The position numbers and the translations under genes are program-made. The notes under the pieces are model-generated. The model ran no database searches, had not been told where the DNA came from, and saw only the letters and a program-made list of their open reading frames with translations. From the NCBI GenBank assembly GCA_018065185.1, contig JAGHTU010000034.1, positions 1-64,000 of the forward strand: DNA of 64,000 nucleotides, given 5' to 3'. Below, in pieces: positions 1-8,741 of the stretch (positions are counted from its first letter, which is position 1; every line of letters starts with the position of its first letter). The stretch is from Candidatus Equicola faecalis (lineage in GTDB: Bacteria; Bacteroidota; Bacteroidia; Bacteroidales; Bacteroidaceae).

Positions 1-436
1 AGCTGTGCCATTTGGTCGATGAATGCACCAGTTCCACCGGCACAGTTCCCGTTCATTCTCAAGTCAGTGTTCCTGCCGTTGAAGAACACCACTTTTGCAT
101 CTTCACCACCAATATCTATGAGAGCCTTAGTCTCAGGATGTATGCGCCGTGCATACTCCGATGCCGCCACCACCTCCTGCACAAAGTTACAGTGCAGACG
201 CTCTGCAACAGCATTCCCACCGAACCTGTGACGGTAATAATCACCGACACGTCACCGAAATTATCTTTAAGCGCACTGATATATTTTGACACCAATTCCC
301 GGACCTGCGCATTATGCCGTTCATACGATGACGAAAGCAGATGTCCATCGGTATCAAGCACCACCATCTTTGCTGTAGTGGAACCGACATCAAGCCCTAT
401 CTTCAATCTGTAATCGTTCTCGCCTCCGTTTGTCAT
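1..436 (-). pseudogene. 2-hydroxyacyl-CoA dehydratase activator-type ATPase, frameshifted, cut by window edge
   Basis: This is the N-terminal part of a BadF/BadG/HgdC-type ASKHA ATPase, the family that drives electron transfer into 2-hydroxyacyl-CoA dehydratases. The first frame (start ATG at 436) carries the phosphate-1 motif DVGSTTAK. Around 216-222 the frame shifts by one base. The next frame, open to the window edge, continues the family with FVQEVVAA, IGGEDAK and NGNCAGGTGAF, which holds an Fe-S-type cysteine. Restoring one G near 222 would give the expected T-G-S-G-G motif. One nt separates it from the lipid gene upstream. It is either a real pseudogene or a one-base assembly error; the 3' part lies outside the window. 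Confidence 0.75.
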
Positions 437-437
437 T

Positions 438-1052
438 TTATCTTTTTGTCATTTTCCGACAATGCCACAGACGCCTGAAAGCGGTAAGGTTTGCCCCTAT
501 CGCTATCACCCATACAGCTATGGTGAGACACACCAATTCTCCGCTCACTCCGGTGAGTATCGCACCCAAGGCAAGTAGCACCACACGCTCCGTACGTTGC
601 ATCACACCCACCTTGCACTCTATATCCATACCCTCTGCACGGGCACGCACATAACTCACCATCACCGAACCTATCATTGCCACAAACGTAACGATGGCAG
701 TATTGAACTTCCATTCCTGCAGAAAGAAGAACGTGATGCCAAACAGACAGAACATCTCGCTGTAACGGTCAAGCGTACTATCCCACACTGCACCGAAACG
801 CGACTCTTGATGCGTTATCCGCGCCATCCGACCATCCATCATATCGAAAAGCCCTGCCACCAACATCAGCAATCCTCCCAAGCCCGCATTGTCCTTGACA
901 AAAACAATCGAGGCTGCTACATTCAGCAAGAAACCAAAGAAAGTAATCATATTAGGCGTTACCCCCATCGAAGCCAAGCCTTTTATGAGTGGGTCAACAA
1001 TGTGATAGATACACTGTCGTAATACATCAATAATTTTATTATACATTATCAT
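438..1052 (-). CDS. CDP-alcohol phosphatidyltransferase, candidate phosphatidylinositol-phosphate synthase
   Basis: This integral membrane enzyme of 204 aa has about six hydrophobic segments. It carries the complete family signature: D70xxD73G74xxA77R78, G87, D91, D95. The family joins a CDP-diacylglycerol headgroup donor to an alcohol. Its place next to PgpA-like and GtrA-like genes resembles the Bacteroides inositol-lipid locus, where such an enzyme makes phosphatidylinositol phosphate. The substrate cannot be read from the sequence, so inositol-phosphate is an inference; glycerol-phosphate remains possible. The start overlaps the upstream stop as ATGA, which suggests translational coupling. 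Confidence 0.85.
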   Translation of the reverse strand: MIMYNKIIDVLRQCIYHIVDPLIKGLASMGVTPNMITFFGFLLNVAASIVFVKDNAGLGGLLMLVAGLFDMMDGRMARITHQESRFGAVWDSTLDRYSEMFCLFGITFFFLQEWKFNTAIVTFVAMIGSVMVSYVRARAEGMDIECKVGVMQRTERVVLLALGAILTGVSGELVCLTIAVWVIAIGANLTAFRRLWHCRKMTKR

Positions 1053-1444
1053 CTGTTTATCTTCCTAAATACAAAATGTCGTTGCATCAAATAGTTCCAG
1101 CACACTGCCACCACGATTGCCACCACGGCCTTCGACAATATGCAATTCATATGAGTTGATTCGGTCATGGCAAAAGTGCCAATGGTATTCAGCAGTATGC
1201 TACCTATCCAGACCATAGCATAACGTCCCCCGACAACGAGAAGCCCTGTCTTGTATGCATCACGGAACACCATACTGCGATTGACATGGAAATTCAGCAT
1301 ACCGCCAGCCACCGCACCTGTTGCCACCGCACCTACATAATAGACACCTACGACACTTACCAGAAATGCCGTCAATGCAAAATCGACTACGGTACACACC
1401 ACAGCCGACCCCTGTGCTTTTAGGAATGTGGTTATATCCAGCAT
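1049..1444 (-). CDS. GtrA-like small membrane protein
   Basis: A 131-aa protein with four predicted membrane helices and almost no soluble part. The size and pattern match the GtrA/DPMS3 family, whose members are thought to help move or anchor lipid-linked sugars across the inner membrane. Its start lies 13 bp inside the end of the PgpA-like gene, and its stop overlaps the next start, so the three genes form one operon. It lies between two lipid headgroup genes rather than beside a glycosyltransferase, which suggests a role in the same lipid pathway. That role is inferred from position. Confidence 0.75.
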   Translation of the reverse strand: MLDITTFLKAQGSAVVCTVVDFALTAFLVSVVGVYYVGAVATGAVAGGMLNFHVNRSMVFRDAYKTGLLVVGGRYAMVWIGSILLNTIGTFAMTESTHMNCILSKAVVAIVVAVCWNYLMQRHFVFRKINR

Positions 1445-1929
1445 TGCACAACGACTATTATCACCAATGAATAAACACCAGCCAGAACATCATCCAGCAT
1501 TATCCCCCATCCTCCCTGCATACGCTCCATACGCTGGATACCTAACGGTTTCACGATATCAAAGAATCTAAACAGCAGGAATGCCAACAAGGCAAGAATA
1601 ATATTCCGCGTGCAGAGATCGCCATCAAAAAATACAGAACCGACAGATAGAAGCGGTATCCACACTCCTACCATCTCATCCACCACCACACGACTCGGGT
1701 CAGTGCCCCACCTGCGCTCCATCACACTTCCCGACCATATTCCCAGACAGAGAAAGAGCAATATCAATACGCCTGTAAGAAGCAATAAAGAATGTGGCAT
1801 TACGGCACCCACTATCGCCCAAATGACCAATGCCAGCAAAGCACCCATCGTACCAGGGGCATAAGGACAAAGTCCAACGCCGAATCCCGTACCCACCACA
1901 GCGGCAAGACGCTCACAGAAAGTCCACAT
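1432..1929 (-). CDS. PgpA-like phosphatidylglycerophosphatase family protein
   Basis: A 165-aa membrane phosphatase of the PgpA family. Visible motifs are the N-terminal GTGFGVG-PYAPGT block (residues about 13-28), VVDEMVG in the middle and a C-terminal LDDVLAG. These hold the acidic residues typical of PgpA. The family dephosphorylates phosphatidylglycerol-phosphate. In the Bacteroides inositol-lipid locus a PgpA-like enzyme acts instead on phosphatidylinositol-phosphate, and the CDP-alcohol transferase two genes downstream makes that reading attractive. It is the first gene of the operon, with a good promoter at 1952-1984. Confidence 0.8.
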   Translation of the reverse strand: MWTFCERLAAVVGTGFGVGLCPYAPGTMGALLALVIWAIVGAVMPHSLLLLTGVLILLFLCLGIWSGSVMERRWGTDPSRVVVDEMVGVWIPLLSVGSVFFDGDLCTRNIILALLAFLLFRFFDIVKPLGIQRMERMQGGWGIMLDDVLAGVYSLVIIVVVQCWI

Positions 1930-1951
1930 CTCAATTATTTTTGCATTTATG

Positions 1952-1984
1952 CAAAAGTAATATTTTTATGATGGTTCACAAAAA
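1952..1984 (-). promoter_or_regulatory. Bacteroidetes-type promoter of the lipid operon
   Basis: On the minus strand a TACTTTTG -7 box (1959-1952) is preceded by a TTTG -33 box (1982-1979) at 19-nt spacing. The start site would fall a few bases below 1952, leaving a short leader before the ATG at 1929. A TTTTGCAT/ATGCAAAA palindrome (1939-1956) overlaps the -7 box and could bind a regulator. Confidence 0.65.
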
Positions 1985-2007
1985 GCGATACCTTTATTTA
2001 ATATTTA

Positions 2008-3276
2008 TTAAAATAAGCTGAAAGGCGTTGAAGGTAGGTATGTAGTACGTATTGCCCATTCTTTAGGGTAGAGATTGTTTGCGCGATTGCCCACATTTTT
2101 GGCAAGTCCGAGCCTCTGTCCCTGATAGGTAATAACCACCTCGCCACGAGGTGTCTCCTTCGGCAAAGCGATAGCCTCCCTTCTCAGATAATGCAATGCC
2201 TGATAATAATCCACTTCACAGGAAGGTAAAGAATCATGTTCTAAATCTTTTGGAAGAGACTTATTCTTCCATTCCATAATCGGCAGTGAGATATCCTTGA
2301 AAGATGTGATTGTCTCAGCACCAGCATCCTTCCTAAGGACAGCCATGAACAGTCCCTCACCACGGGTTCTACCCGGAATGAAACGATATACGGGTTCGTG
2401 GAATCCATCAAGCAATGAACCGCAGATGTGCCAATCCTCATGCACATCAATAGGCAAAAGCCTAGCACCTAAAGCAGAACATATCCAACGCACATTTTCC
2501 TCATTCTCATGAGTATTAAACGTGCAAGTGGAATAAATAAGCAAACCACCTGGTCGCAGGCATGGCCATATATCAGAAACTATTTGTCGCTGCAAGGTGG
2601 CGCAACGCTCCGGGGCGGACGGACTCCACTCCCTCACAGCCGTCTCATCCTTACGGAACATACCTTCACCTGAGCATGGCACATCTGCCAGAATGACATC
2701 AAAATATGGTTTGAGTAATTGGCAATCAGCTTTCGATCGTTGACCATTGACTATTGACTGTTTACCCTTAAAAAGAGCAGTTATTTCCTGTGGATAAAGA
2801 TTCGTGACATACATATTCGGCGCATCGAACTTCTCAACATTTTCCGCCAACACGGAAGCCCTTTTCCGTATCGGTTCGTTACATATCAACACTGAATCAG
2901 CCGACAGCATACTGCGTGCACATGTACTTTTCCCACCAGGAGCAGCACAGAGATCAAGCATCTGCACATCACCCGACACATATTGCTGCATCACATGGGC
3001 AAGAAACATCGAAGAGGCTTCTTGCACATAATAACAACCGGCATGAAACAGTGGGTCAAACGTAAAGTTCGGGCGCGAAGCGAGATAAAAACCATAATTG
3101 CACCACGGCACACATTCACAATGCTCCTGCACGTCATCATGCATCTCTACAGGTTTATATGGATTGATGCGAATACTCACAGGTGGGTCGGTGTCCAGAG
3201 CCGACAGAAAATCACGATACAGCTCTTCACCAAACAGAGCGCGCGTATAAGATGTAAAATCGTTAGGAAGAATCAT
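2008..3276 (-). CDS. rsmF: RsmF-like rRNA (cytosine-5-)-methyltransferase
   Basis: A 422-aa RNA m5C methyltransferase of the NOL1/NOP2/Sun family. The SAM-binding motif LDLCAAPGGKS lies near residue 107, and the two catalytic cysteine motifs are DVPCSGEG and STCTFN. The C-terminal part, after about residue 300, matches the extra RNA-binding domain of RsmF rather than the N-terminal domain of RsmB. The expected product is a 5-methylcytosine in 16S rRNA. The start ATG overlaps the stop of the dihydrofolate reductase gene, so it is probably the last gene of a topB-thyA-folA-rsmF run. Confidence 0.9.
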   Translation of the reverse strand: MILPNDFTSYTRALFGEELYRDFLSALDTDPPVSIRINPYKPVEMHDDVQEHCECVPWCNYGFYLASRPNFTFDPLFHAGCYYVQEASSMFLAHVMQQYVSGDVQMLDLCAAPGGKSTCARSMLSADSVLICNEPIRKRASVLAENVEKFDAPNMYVTNLYPQEITALFKGKQSIVNGQRSKADCQLLKPYFDVILADVPCSGEGMFRKDETAVREWSPSAPERCATLQRQIVSDIWPCLRPGGLLIYSTCTFNTHENEENVRWICSALGARLLPIDVHEDWHICGSLLDGFHEPVYRFIPGRTRGEGLFMAVLRKDAGAETITSFKDISLPIMEWKNKSLPKDLEHDSLPSCEVDYYQALHYLRREAIALPKETPRGEVVITYQGQRLGLAKNVGNRANNLYPKEWAIRTTYLPSTPFSLF

Positions 3277-3770
3277 TTCTTGCGGTCAAAGACACAGAAA
3301 TCATAAGCATAAGCATGCCGTTCATCAGCGTCATGGTGCTCGCGAGATATTTCTTGCCACTCATCCCAGTTTATCGTTGGGAAATAAGCGTCAGCAAAAT
3401 CCGGCTCATCATCAATGATTGTTAGGTACAATCTATCAGCAAGTGGGAGAGTCTGTTTGTACACAAATGCCCCACCGACTATAAACACCTCTCCGTCATC
3501 ACATGACACCGCAAAGGCTTCATCAAGTGAAGTGACCCATTCTGCCCCCTGCTTATCCTCGGGAATCTCATTCGGGAATGCCACAACTATATTCCTGCGA
3601 TTAGGAAGCGGACGCTTGGGGAACGACTCAAACGTGTTCTTACCCATAATAATTGTGTGTGAGGAGGTAATCTCCTTGAAATGCCTCAAATCATTCGGCA
3701 GATGATACAAGAGATCGTTATTTCGCCCTATGGCAAAGTTCTTGGCAATGGCAACAATAATACTTATCAT
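3273..3770 (-). CDS. folA: Dihydrofolate reductase
   Basis: A 165-aa enzyme that reduces dihydrofolate to tetrahydrofolate with NADPH. It shows the family N-terminus with the IGRNNDLLYHLPNDLRHF block, where the Asp of LPNDLRHF is the catalytic acid. IIMGKNTFESF and FIVGGAFVY supply the NADPH-binding segments. The length is normal. It lies 11 bp downstream of thyA, so the enzyme that regenerates tetrahydrofolate is co-expressed with the one that oxidises the folate. Confidence 0.95.
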   Translation of the reverse strand: MISIIVAIAKNFAIGRNNDLLYHLPNDLRHFKEITSSHTIIMGKNTFESFPKRPLPNRRNIVVAFPNEIPEDKQGAEWVTSLDEAFAVSCDDGEVFIVGGAFVYKQTLPLADRLYLTIIDDEPDFADAYFPTINWDEWQEISREHHDADERHAYAYDFCVFDRKK

Positions 3771-3781
3771 ACTTTGAAATT

Positions 3782-4576
3782 TTATACCGACACTTCTGCC
3801 TTGATATGGTCATATGGGTCATAACCCTCAAGTTGGAAGTCGTCAAAAGAAAAACCGAATATATCTTTGACGTCAGGATTAAGTCTCATCCTTGGCAGTG
3901 GGCGTGGCTCACGGGTAAGTTGAAGACGAGCCTGATCAAGATGATTAAGGTACAGATGTGTATCGCCTGTAGTATGAACGAACTCGCCCACTTCTAAATC
4001 TGTCACCTGTGCCATCATCTGTAGCAACAGTGCATAAGAGGCGATATTGAATGGCACACCAAGGAATGTATCCGCTGAACGCTGATAGAGTTGCAGTGAC
4101 AGTTTTCCTTCTGCTACATAGAATTGGAACAGACAATGGCAAGGTGGCAATGCCATCTTGTCCACCTCAGCCACATTCCATGCGCACACCATCATCCTTC
4201 GAGAGTCAGGTGTATTGCGGAGCATATCCACCACATTCTGTATCTGGTCTATATGCCCACCATTATAATCTGGCCAAGAACGCCATTGATGTCCATAGAC
4301 AGGACCGAGTTCACCATCCTCATCTGCCCACTCGTTCCATATACGTACGCCATTCTCCTGCAGATAACGCACATTCGTATCACCATTTAGGAACCAAAGC
4401 AGTTCATGGATGATAGATTTCAAATGCAGTTTCTTTGTGGTCAGCAGAGGGAAACCATCATTCATATCAAACCTCATCTGATGACCGAAAACGCTTAACG
4501 TACCAGTGCCTGTACGATCTGTTTTTTTCACTCCTTCATCAAGGATGCGTTGCAATAGGTTGAGATACTGTTTCAT
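3782..4576 (-). CDS. thyA: Thymidylate synthase
   Basis: A 264-aa thymidylate synthase, the usual length for ThyA. It converts dUMP to dTMP using methylene-tetrahydrofolate. The catalytic cysteine is in ALPPCHC, and the phosphate-binding region [10 protein letters not shown] precedes it. The C-terminus ends in the expected hydrophobic valine. It sits two bases after the topB stop and 11 bp before folA, an arrangement typical of a folate/thymidylate operon. Confidence 0.96.
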   Translation of the reverse strand: MKQYLNLLQRILDEGVKKTDRTGTGTLSVFGHQMRFDMNDGFPLLTTKKLHLKSIIHELLWFLNGDTNVRYLQENGVRIWNEWADEDGELGPVYGHQWRSWPDYNGGHIDQIQNVVDMLRNTPDSRRMMVCAWNVAEVDKMALPPCHCLFQFYVAEGKLSLQLYQRSADTFLGVPFNIASYALLLQMMAQVTDLEVGEFVHTTGDTHLYLNHLDQARLQLTREPRPLPRMRLNPDVKDIFGFSFDDFQLEGYDPYDHIKAEVSV

Positions 4577-4577
4577 A

Positions 4578-6404
4578 TCAGTGTTTCTTTTTTTCCTGTA
4601 TTGTCACACGTCTATTGGTATTATCCGCCAACACCTGACGCACTATTTCTTCTATTTGTCCCTTCAGTTCATTGATGAATGTTGCCGCATCATATTTGTG
4701 ATGCTCTATTTCGCGAAGTTTTTTCTCCCAGATACCGGTCAATTCGCAACTTTTAAGCAATTCCTCATGTATAAGGTCTATCAGTTCACAACCTGTAGGC
4801 GTGGCAACAAGAGTCTTGCGTTTACGCACGATGTATCCTCGCTTAAACAGAATTTCGATGATGCTTGCACGTGACGACGGACGTCCTATACCATTTTCCT
4901 TCAGTGCAGAACGCAAGTCTTCATCCTCAACAAACTTTCCAGCAGTCTCCATTGCCCGCAAGAGTGTTGCTTCCGTATATGGCTTTGGCGGTGTAGTCCA
5001 TTTCTCCGCAAGATCAGGTTTATGGTCTCCGCTTTCTCCCACATTAAAAACAGGCAACACACGCTCTTCCACTTCTTCCTTTCTGATTTCATCGTTTGCA
5101 TCTGGCGTAGCATCTGCCACACCCACATAAAGCGCCTTCCATCCAGGCGAAAGAATTGTTTTTCCCGTTGCCTTGAATCCAATATCATCAACTGCTCCAA
5201 GAATAGTGGTAGTTGCAAACTTACAATCGGGATAGAAGACTGAGATGAAACGTCGCGCAATCAGGTCATAGACATTTTTCTCGGCATCGGTCAGTCCCTG
5301 TGTCGGAACGCCCGTAGGGATAATGGCATGATGGTCTGTCACCTTCTTATTGTCAAACACCTTCTTCGATTTTGGAAGAGCTTTCTTTAGAAGTGGTGCC
5401 ACCATATCCTCATATCCCCGCAGCCCACGGAGAGTATTCTGACATTTAGGATATATGTCTTCACTTAGATACTGCGTATCAACACGCGGATATGTCGTGA
5501 ACTTCTTTTCGTAAAGTCCCTGAATGATTTTCAGCGTCATATCAGCAGAATATGAGAATTTTTTATTGCACTCCACCTGCAGTGATGTCAAATCAAAAAG
5601 TTTAGGAGGAGCCTCTGTACCATTCTTCTTCTGCACATCGGTGACGGTAAATGGCTTGCCTTCTATCTGCTTCAATGCTTCGCGCCCATCTTCTTCCTTT
5701 TCAAATTTTCCTTTTGTTGCCGAAAACACGACATCGCGATATAGTGTCGTAAGCACCCAATACTGCTCAGGAACGAAATTCTCTATCTCACGCTGTCGGT
5801 TGACTATCAGTGCAAGCGTCGGAGTCTGTACCCTCCCGACAGAAAGAATCTGCCGATTCTGCCCATATTTTAGAGTATAAAGACGTGTCGCATTCAGCCC
5901 CAGCAACCAGTCGCCTATAGCACGTGACAACCCTGCCTCATAAAGAGACTGATATTCACTTTGATCTTTCAACGCGTTGAAGCCATCACGTATAGCATCC
6001 TCTGTAAGTGACGATATCCACAGACGCTGTACAGGGCATTTCGCTCCAGCTTTCTGCATCACCCAGCGCTGAATGAGTTCGCCCTCCTGTCCAGCATCCC
6101 CACAATTGATGATACGGTCGGCTTTCTGCATCAGGCTTTCTATCACAGAAAACTGTTTCTTTATGCCCTTATCATCAATGAGCTTTATTCCAAAACGCGG
6201 TGGAATCATCGGTAATGACCCCAGTGACCAATGTTTCCATGATGAGGTATAATCGTTAGGCTCTTTAAGTGTACAAAGGTGCCCGAATGTCCATGTCACC
6301 TGATAGCCGTTGCCCTCCATGTAACCGTCATGCTGGGTATTGGCTCCCAACACTCGCGCGATATCTCTGGCGACACTCGGTTTCTCTGCTATACAAACTA
6401 TCAT
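4578..6404 (-). CDS. topB: DNA topoisomerase III (type IA)
   Basis: A 608-aa type IA topoisomerase. The TOPRIM domain at the N-terminus has [13 protein letters not shown] and the acidic [10 protein letters not shown] motif. The catalytic tyrosine lies in [12 protein letters not shown]. The length and the lack of C-terminal zinc fingers fit TopB rather than TopA. It decatenates DNA and resolves recombination intermediates. A -7-like box (6427-6434) precedes it, so it probably heads the topB-thyA-folA-rsmF transcript. Confidence 0.93.
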   Translation of the reverse strand: MIVCIAEKPSVARDIARVLGANTQHDGYMEGNGYQVTWTFGHLCTLKEPNDYTSSWKHWSLGSLPMIPPRFGIKLIDDKGIKKQFSVIESLMQKADRIINCGDAGQEGELIQRWVMQKAGAKCPVQRLWISSLTEDAIRDGFNALKDQSEYQSLYEAGLSRAIGDWLLGLNATRLYTLKYGQNRQILSVGRVQTPTLALIVNRQREIENFVPEQYWVLTTLYRDVVFSATKGKFEKEEDGREALKQIEGKPFTVTDVQKKNGTEAPPKLFDLTSLQVECNKKFSYSADMTLKIIQGLYEKKFTTYPRVDTQYLSEDIYPKCQNTLRGLRGYEDMVAPLLKKALPKSKKVFDNKKVTDHHAIIPTGVPTQGLTDAEKNVYDLIARRFISVFYPDCKFATTTILGAVDDIGFKATGKTILSPGWKALYVGVADATPDANDEIRKEEVEERVLPVFNVGESGDHKPDLAEKWTTPPKPYTEATLLRAMETAGKFVEDEDLRSALKENGIGRPSSRASIIEILFKRGYIVRKRKTLVATPTGCELIDLIHEELLKSCELTGIWEKKLREIEHHKYDAATFINELKGQIEEIVRQVLADNTNRRVTIQEKKKH

Positions 6405-6426
6405 TATTATCTGAATGATTGGAGAG

Positions 6427-6434
6427 CAAAGGTA
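6427..6434 (-). promoter_or_regulatory. -7 promoter box for topB
   Basis: The minus strand reads TACCTTTG, a match to the Bacteroidetes TAnnTTTG box, 23 nt upstream of the topB ATG. I see no convincing -33 box at the usual distance. Confidence 0.5.
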
Positions 6435-6592
6435 TGAAAAAAAAACGAATCACTTCGTCAGTTATATATTTTTACTATCTTCGACTAAACACAAAACAGA
6501 TTGGACACTTTTTTGATGCCTTTACAAATAGGTGCGCGCGAAAGAGAGAAGCCTCTCCTAAATCCCATCCTGAAGAGAAGGACTTTTTGAAG

Positions 6593-6612
6593 CCCCTCCT
6601 TTTAGGGAGGGG
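6593..6612. repeat. Hairpin, CCCCTCC/GGAGGGG stem
   Basis: A 7-bp perfect stem with a 6-nt loop in the 600-bp gap between divergent topB and the glycosylase gene. The surrounding text (agcccctcc...ggaggggtttgggg) resembles a dispersed repeat common in this group. Apart from this hairpin, the tandem repeat at 6758-6826 and the promoter at 6986-7017, I see nothing in 6435-7038. Confidence 0.45.
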
Positions 6613-6757
6613 TTTGGGGTAGGCTACTTTGCTTTGCAAGAGACGGAAATCGTCTTTCCATCGCTCGGAGTTCTGTATATGACGATGACGCACTTTATTC
6701 CCATCTTGGGTTAGTCGCCTTTTTGAGTTGCAATCGTGATGTTGCAAAGGGGGTGTT

Positions 6758-6826
6758 TGTAGGATATAAGATCATACAAGTGTATGATATAAGATCCTAC
6801 ACGTGTATGATATAATATCATACACG
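6758..6826. repeat. Three tandem 23-bp palindromic units
   Basis: Units at 6758-6780, 6781-6803 and 6804-6826 differ by only a few bases. Each contains a near-palindrome built on GTATGATATAA and its complement. They lie between topB and the divergent glycosylase gene and could be a binding array or a decayed structural repeat. Confidence 0.8.
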
Positions 6827-6985
6827 CCATTCGATGGGAAGACGAGGAGTGAGACATGAGAAGAGAGTGAGCGCGAGACAAAACGAAAGTCATCGCGCGA
6901 TAAGTACAGAAGTCTGCGCGATGGGAAAAGAGTGCCCAAACGTGCGTTTGTCAAAAGGCAATCGTGCGCTTGTCCAAAAAAAATT

Positions 6986-7017
6986 TTTGGCTTTACTCTC
7001 ACCTTGTACTATCTTTG
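6986..7017 (+). promoter_or_regulatory. Bacteroidetes-type promoter of the glycosylase operon
   Basis: TTTG (6986-6989) and TATCTTTG (7010-7017) are separated by 20 nt. The start site would fall near 7024, just before the ATG at 7039. This supports 7039 rather than the upstream GTG at 6964 as the translation start. Confidence 0.7.
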
Positions 7018-7038
7018 CAAACAAAGTGTGCGTTTTGT

Positions 7039-7776
7039 ATGCAGAAGCAGATAAAGGATTTTGTAAAATACATCTCAGACATTGAGACTCCCGATGATAG
7101 AAGCATAAACATCTATCATGGAAATTCTTATGATGCAAAACTGCGCCGAAAAAACCTTCTCACCTATTTACTGAAATTCACAGAATCACGACCAGATATA
7201 ATTCTAATCGGTGAAGCCCCCGGCATCCATGGCTGTGGGCGCACCGGTATTCCGTTTACAGATGAATACGCCATGGCGACAGAAGCGTTTTTTGAAGACG
7301 AAGGGTTTCATAACCTTGGTCTAGACCGTGAACGCAGTGCGGCTGTGATATGGAACGTGCTGACAAAAAGGGAGACCATCCCTTTTATGTGGAACATCTA
7401 TCCGTTTCTGCCATTGGCAACGACTTGCACTTCACAGGATATGGGTTTGCCATCAGCATCCAGCGGCCCTTCTTCGGGGCGTCCGTCTGCTTCACATCGG
7501 CACAATGCAAACGGCAGTGCCCCTCTGTTTTCAGTCCGCCGTCCGCAGAAAAATGATTTTCCGGGCAACCGCACTCCTGTAGCGGCAGAAATCGAACTGG
7601 GACGCGACATTTTCATGGAATTGCTTTTCATATTTCATTTCAACAGATTCTATGCCATCGGTCGGAAAGCATATGATGCACTAAAAGAGGTTATTCCTGA
7701 TATCACCTACATACGTCATCCTGCACATGGAGGGATAAAAGAATGTACAGACGCGCTAAACCTAATACTTGAATGA
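7039..7776 (+). CDS. Uracil-DNA glycosylase superfamily protein with an in-frame insertion
   Basis: A 245-aa protein. Motif 1, LIGEAPG, lies near residue 57, and the C-terminal YIRHPAHGG matches the family's H-P-(S/A) motif, so a role in removing damaged bases is plausible. Between NIYPFLP and NRTPVAAE, where relatives have a short loop (about HKPGNPLS), there are about 50 residues rich in Ser, Gly, Pro and Arg. The DNA of that stretch (about 7418-7566) looks unlike the rest of the gene and may be a repeat that stayed in frame. Whether the enzyme is active is unclear. The next gene overlaps as ATGA. Confidence 0.7.
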   Translation: MQKQIKDFVKYISDIETPDDRSINIYHGNSYDAKLRRKNLLTYLLKFTESRPDIILIGEAPGIHGCGRTGIPFTDEYAMATEAFFEDEGFHNLGLDRERSAAVIWNVLTKRETIPFMWNIYPFLPLATTCTSQDMGLPSASSGPSSGRPSASHRHNANGSAPLFSVRRPQKNDFPGNRTPVAAEIELGRDIFMELLFIFHFNRFYAIGRKAYDALKEVIPDITYIRHPAHGGIKECTDALNLILE

Positions 7777-8669
7777 AGCCATTAAACAAGAAAATAAGCA
7801 TCATATTGTCTGTTATGGCATTATTGGCGTATCTGTTCCTGCCAAGCCTTGACATAGGTACAATATCACGTACCGGCATGTATATCATCAAGCACATTTT
7901 TCCTTTAACGCAGAATTTTTTCGAGACATTTATCCTCACCGGACTTATACTGTTTCCTCTTCTTGCCATCTGGTTTTCCACTGACGGGAAGCGTTACAAA
8001 TGGCTTTCCGGAGTGCTTCTTTTCATACCTTGTATCCTTGCTTATATACATTTTGAGACAGGATTAGGGATGATGGTGTATATATTATGTGCTCTTGGTA
8101 CATTGGCAATTCCTATCTTGCGTCATTCCAATGGACGTAATTTTCAGCGCGTACGTGCCATTTACGAGATACGCAACACAAAAGACACTACATTTATGAG
8201 GCTCTTTGTTGCTGTGGTTGTCATTATCATTCTTGATATATGCCTGGTACGATGCACTGACAGCAAGTCTATCATCCATGGCAAGGACAGCACCATTGAT
8301 CAGATTGACTCTGTCATAACAGCAAAGGAAGCTAAAGAGGCGAAGCTGGCTAAACAGAAAGAAAGTTCACGCCGGGCTGAAGCACGCAAGAAAGCAGAAG
8401 AGAAAAAACAGGAAAAAGCAGAACAAAAGAAGAAAGCAGAGGAAGACCACACCATATATCACTATGTTCACATCATTGGCAATGATGTCTGTCTGCGTAT
8501 TGCATCCGACAATGCTCAACTCCTACGCGATAACAACGGTAAAAACATTCATGTAAATACCGGACAACTCATGAAACACTTCGGAGAGGAGAACGGATAC
8601 TACAAAGTGATGCATGATACTGACACATGCTATGTGCTCAAGCAGTTTGCACAACCTGTCGGTTTTTAG
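7773..8669 (+). CDS. Membrane protein with charged linker and SH3-like C-terminus
   Basis: A 298-aa protein I cannot assign to a named family. About five hydrophobic segments span residues 8-162. A Lys/Glu/Ala-rich, probably helical stretch at about 185-230 follows, then a compact domain at 232-298 with CLRIASDNAQLL and ENGYYKVMHDTDTCYV, which looks like a bacterial SH3 fold. The layout suggests an inner-membrane protein that presents the SH3-like domain to the cell wall or to a partner. The start overlaps the glycosylase stop, so the two genes are co-translated. A terminator follows at 8697-8741. Confidence 0.6.
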   Translation: MKPLNKKISIILSVMALLAYLFLPSLDIGTISRTGMYIIKHIFPLTQNFFETFILTGLILFPLLAIWFSTDGKRYKWLSGVLLFIPCILAYIHFETGLGMMVYILCALGTLAIPILRHSNGRNFQRVRAIYEIRNTKDTTFMRLFVAVVVIIILDICLVRCTDSKSIIHGKDSTIDQIDSVITAKEAKEAKLAKQKESSRRAEARKKAEEKKQEKAEQKKKAEEDHTIYHYVHIIGNDVCLRIASDNAQLLRDNNGKNIHVNTGQLMKHFGEENGYYKVMHDTDTCYVLKQFAQPVGF

Positions 8670-8696
8670 CATCATACTACAAAGCGGAATAAAAGC

Positions 8697-8741
8697 AAAA
8701 ATACCACCTGCACTAAATAGCAAAAAGTGAGGTGGTATTTT
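8697..8741. terminator. Bidirectional terminator between convergent genes
   Basis: AAAATACCACCT (8697-8708) pairs perfectly with AGGTGGTATTTT (8730-8741), giving A and T runs on both sides. It lies between the plus-strand membrane gene and the minus-strand TatD gene. One arm is inside the last codons of TatD. Confidence 0.75.

Noticed and set aside
6964..7038. Upstream GTG start for the glycosylase gene
   Set aside because: The promoter at 6986-7017 lies inside that extension and the extra residues do not match the family.
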